Assembly (NCBI GenBank): GCA_021823635.1
Contig: JAKANT010000075.1
Coordinates: 1-7,300 of the forward strand
Direction: 5' to 3'
Length of the DNA stretch: 7,300 nucleotides
DNA from: Pseudomonadota bacterium
GTDB lineage: Bacteria; Pseudomonadota; Gammaproteobacteria; Burkholderiales; Burkholderiaceae_F
The notes beneath the pieces were generated by a model. That model worked only from the letters and a program-made list of their open reading frames with translations, was not told where the DNA came from and made no database searches. A program made the position numbers and the translations under genes. This document shows, piece by piece, positions 5,791 to 7,300 of this stretch; the stretch's first letter is position 1, and each line of letters begins with the position of its first letter.

Positions 5791-6492
5791 ATGACCGAAC
5801 TCAGACCCGCACGCGAACGCGGCCACGCCGATCACGGCTGGCTCGACTCCTGGCACAGCTTTTCGTTCGCCGACTACTACGATCCGCGCCACATGGGGTT
5901 CGGCCCGCTGCGCGTGATCAACGAGGACCGCATCGCGCCGGGTTCCGGTTTCCCGACCCACGGCCATCGCGACATGGAGATCGTCAGCTACGTGCTCGCC
6001 GGTGCGCTGGCGCACAAGGATTCGCTGGGCAACGGCTCGGTCATCGTCCCCGGCGACGTGCAGCGCATGAGCGCCGGCACCGGGGTGCTGCACTCCGAGT
6101 ACAACGCGCACGACGGCCCGACCCACTTCCTGCAGATTTGGATCGAGCCGGCGCGGCGTGGCCAGCCGCCTTCGTACGAACAGCGGCACTTTCCCGCCGT
6201 CGAGAAGCGCGGGCGGCTGCGGCCGATCGCCTCGCCCGATGGGCGCGACGGGTCGCTGACCATCGACCAGGACGCGGTCGTCTTCGCCGGCCTGTTCGAC
6301 GGCGCCGAGAGCGCGCAGTTGGCGTTGCGCCCGGCGCGGCTCGCCTACGTGCACGTGGCGCTAGGACGGCTCGTCGTCAACGGCCACGTGCTCGGTGCGG
6401 GCGACGCGCTGAAGACCGACAGCGGTCCGATCGCGCTCGCGGACGGCGTCGGCGCCGAGGTGCTGGTGTTCGATCTGCCGCAGTCGCGGTGA
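5791..6492 (+). CDS. Pirin family protein, YhhW type (bicupin)
   Basis: A 233-aa protein collinear with E. coli YhhW (231 aa), a metal-binding bicupin with quercetin 2,3-dioxygenase activity in vitro; the physiological role is not settled. The start MTELRPARERGHADHGWLDSW matches the family N-terminus and has AGGTG (5781-5785) five bases upstream. The N-terminal cupin keeps all metal ligands: His57 and His59 in FPTHGHRDMEIVSYVL, and His101 and Glu103 in MSAGTGVLHSEYN. FLQIWIEP..R...PSYEQ follows, then the C-terminal cupin to about residue 230. The frame is open far upstream across queA, but that is compositional. It stands alone, divergent from queA, with tRNA-Leu and its repeat next on the right. 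The cytosolic location is inferred from the absence of a signal peptide. Confidence 0.93.
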   Translation: MTELRPARERGHADHGWLDSWHSFSFADYYDPRHMGFGPLRVINEDRIAPGSGFPTHGHRDMEIVSYVLAGALAHKDSLGNGSVIVPGDVQRMSAGTGVLHSEYNAHDGPTHFLQIWIEPARRGQPPSYEQRHFPAVEKRGRLRPIASPDGRDGSLTIDQDAVVFAGLFDGAESAQLALRPARLAYVHVALGRLVVNGHVLGAGDALKTDSGPIALADGVGAEVLVFDLPQSR

Positions 6493-6532
6493 GAAAACGG
6501 GCGCCACGCGCCGCGCCGCCCCTCGCTCGCCA
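6493..6532. other. Short region after the pirin gene, diverged repeat edge
   Basis: No intrinsic terminator is visible for the pirin gene. From about 6521 (CCTCGCTCGC) the sequence already resembles the flank of repeat copy B (CTTCGCTTGC at 6691-6700). The duplication therefore probably extends to the left of 6533 with lower identity. Confidence 0.35.
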
Positions 6533-6624
6533 GAAGTTGGCCCGCGACGAAATCCCGCGCTGAACGCAGCTTCGTTTGCGGTGGTGCCGGGAGAGAGAAT
6601 CGAACTCTCACGCTGTTGCCAGCG
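6533..6624. repeat. Direct repeat copy A (tRNA-Leu 3' part plus flank)
   Basis: Identical to 6703-6794 at 90 of 92 positions, at a constant offset of 170 bases. The differences are at 6539/6709 (G/A) and 6543/6713 (C/T). About 49 bases lie beyond the tRNA 3' end and 43 bases lie within the tRNA. The match stops sharply at 6624. Confidence 0.97.
6582..6624 (-). pseudogene. Truncated tRNA-Leu 3' fragment
   Basis: This 43-base segment reproduces the variable arm, T arm, 3' acceptor strand, discriminator A and CCA of the intact tRNA-Leu without any change. It has no anticodon arm, D arm or 5' acceptor strand: sequence upstream (6625 onward) is unrelated. The break falls exactly between the anticodon stem and the variable arm. 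It cannot fold into a tRNA. It may be one end of an old tRNA-targeted insertion, or the remains of a tandem tRNA gene. Confidence 0.85.
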
Positions 6625-6671
6625 GCATCGGGAAACGCTCCGGCTGCGCCTGCGCGGTTTTGTCTCCGGCC

Positions 6672-6709
6672 GCTCGCTGCGCGAGCTTAACTTCGCTTGC
6701 GCGAAGTTA
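6672..6709. repeat. Two adjacent hairpins between the repeat copies
   Basis: GCTCGC (6672-6677) pairs with GCGAGC (6681-6686). One base on, TAACTTCGC (6688-6696) pairs with GCGAAGTTA (6701-6709). On the minus strand the second hairpin has a GCAA (GNRA) tetraloop and lies about 43 bases downstream of the tRNA-Leu 3' end. It could define the 3' end of the tRNA precursor, though no T-run follows. The second hairpin overlaps the edge of repeat copy B. Confidence 0.5.
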
Positions 6710-6794
6710 GCCTGCGACGAAATCCCGCGCTGAACGCAGCTTCGTTTGCGGTGGTGCCGGGAGAGAGAATCGAACTCTCACGCTGTTGCCAGCG
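6703..6794. repeat. Direct repeat copy B (inside and beside intact tRNA-Leu)
   Basis: This is the partner of 6533-6624. It contains the 3' half of the functional tRNA-Leu and 49 bases of its downstream flank. Confidence 0.97.
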
Positions 6795-6838
6795 CGGGAT
6801 TTTGAGTCCCGTGCGTCTACCAGTTCCGCCATCCCGGC
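6752..6838 (-). tRNA. tRNA-Leu, anticodon CAA
   Basis: An 87-base class II tRNA with encoded CCA. The acceptor stem GCCGGGA/TCCCGGC, D arm GCG-GAACTGGTAGA-CGC, anticodon stem CGGGA/TCCCG with loop CTCAAAA (anticodon CAA at 6804-6802), a 15-base variable arm CGCTGGCAACAGCGT and T arm GAGAG-TTCGATT-CTCTC all pair without mismatch. A long variable arm, discriminator A and the CAA anticodon identify a leucine tRNA that reads UUG. The gene is transcribed leftwards, towards its own truncated copy. A likely -10 box is at 6872-6867. Confidence 0.98.
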
Positions 6839-6866
6839 AAGCCCGATACATCGAACGCGGGCGCGG

Positions 6867-6872
6867 ATTATC
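6867..6872 (-). promoter_or_regulatory. Candidate -10 box of tRNA-Leu
   Basis: GATAAT on the minus strand matches TATAAT at five of six positions. It is placed so that transcription would begin about 20 bases before the mature tRNA 5' end at 6838. No clear -35 box is found at 16-18 bases (the sequence there reads ACGGAA or CGGAAT). Confidence 0.42.
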
Positions 6873-6972
6873 GCGCAACGGAGCGGGCGATTCCGTGGCG
6901 AGACGATGAACACCGGGAAACCGGGGGGCCGAGGCGGCAACGTGCGCGCGAGACCGCGCGGCGGTGCGCGCC

Positions 6973-7300
6973 TCAGCCGTTGTCTTGCCCGCCTACGTCG
7001 GCGCCGGCCTCGGCCAGCCACCGGCGTACCTGCTCGGCGACCCAGGGGCCGTCATCCAGCGGCAGGTCGTGCCCGGCGCTGGGATGCTGCGCGTAGGCGG
7101 CATTCCAGGCGCGCGCGAGCGCGCGCGAGCAGCGCGCATCGACCAGGCGGTCGGCGGCGCTCGCCAGCACCAGGGTGCGCGCCGCAGGCGCGACCGGCGG
7201 CGCACGAAAGCGCGCGGCGGCGATCAACTGGCGCATCGCGTTGGCGCGCGACACCGGGCGCTCCGCACGCAGCGCGATCCACGCCGGCAGCGCGCGCGCG
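6973..7300 (-). CDS. Alpha/beta hydrolase, C-terminal fragment
   Basis: The last 108 residues of a protein whose frame stays open to the right edge; the N-terminal part, including the expected GxSxG nucleophile elbow, is outside the window. Reading in from the edge, it gives LPAWIALRAERPVSRANA, then TLVLASAADRLVDARCS with the probable catalytic acid Asp, and HPSAGHDLPLDDGPWVAEQV with the catalytic His in GHDL. These are the acid and histidine motifs of serine alpha/beta hydrolases. The SAADRLVD..C/GHDLPLDD.PW signature resembles a proteobacterial group often annotated only as alpha/beta hydrolase; the substrate is unknown. The GTG at 7254 is internal, because the family-like sequence continues upstream of it. 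The gene lies upstream of tRNA-Leu on the same strand, 134 bases away. Confidence 0.85.
   Translation of the reverse strand, partial: ARALPAWIALRAERPVSRANAMRQLIAAARFRAPPVAPAARTLVLASAADRLVDARCSRALARAWNAAYAQHPSAGHDLPLDDGPWVAEQVRRWLAEAGADVGGQDNG

Noticed and set aside
6697..6909. Small open frames over the tRNA-Leu region on both strands
   Set aside because: They overlap a perfectly folding tRNA gene. Similar residues appear in two frames only because the DNA is duplicated.
7111..7130. Tandem 10-bp repeat GCGCGCGAGC twice
   Set aside because: It lies in the hydrolase coding region, encodes an Ala/Arg/Leu-rich helix and is explained by codon composition.

Overview
The window is about 70% GC with compact, mostly intergenic-poor coding. 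The gene set points to a proteobacterium, probably a Burkholderiales-type betaproteobacterium: GlpD close to the E. coli protein, a QueA/Tgt pair, a YhhW-type pirin and a tRNA-Leu with an encoded CCA. That placement is inferred from gene content and composition, not from a search.

Layout. 1-109 (minus) is the start of an exported thioredoxin-fold protein that runs off the left edge. 153-1733 (plus) is glpD. A 257-base gap then leads to a 59-codon membrane or exported small ORF (1991-2170) with a good ribosome binding site, closed by a textbook intrinsic terminator (2216-2251). 2292-3278 (plus) is a zinc-free quinone-oxidoreductase-like MDR protein. It converges on tgt, and the two stop codons share one CTAG. 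tgt (4408-3275) and queA (5439-4405) form a translationally coupled minus-strand operon for the last steps of queuosine synthesis in tRNA. A 351-base divergent region separates queA from a YhhW-type pirin gene (5791-6492, plus). On the right, a complete tRNA-Leu(CAA) (6838-6752, minus) is followed by a second, truncated copy of its 3' part inside a 92-bp direct repeat. The window ends in the C-terminal part of an alpha/beta hydrolase (7300-6973, minus).

How the genes relate. Only queA-tgt is clearly one functional unit: Tgt inserts preQ1 at position 34 of GUN-anticodon tRNAs and QueA converts it to epoxyqueuosine. The others are ordinary metabolic or redox genes with separate transcription.

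No defence system, CRISPR array, transposase or integrase gene is visible, and I find no convincing new multi-gene system. The least explained structure is the duplicated tRNA-Leu 3' end with its flank (6533-6794), which could be an old integration scar or a decayed tandem tRNA. Next come the unassigned 59-aa gene and the repeated TTCGTCGCAA words upstream of it.
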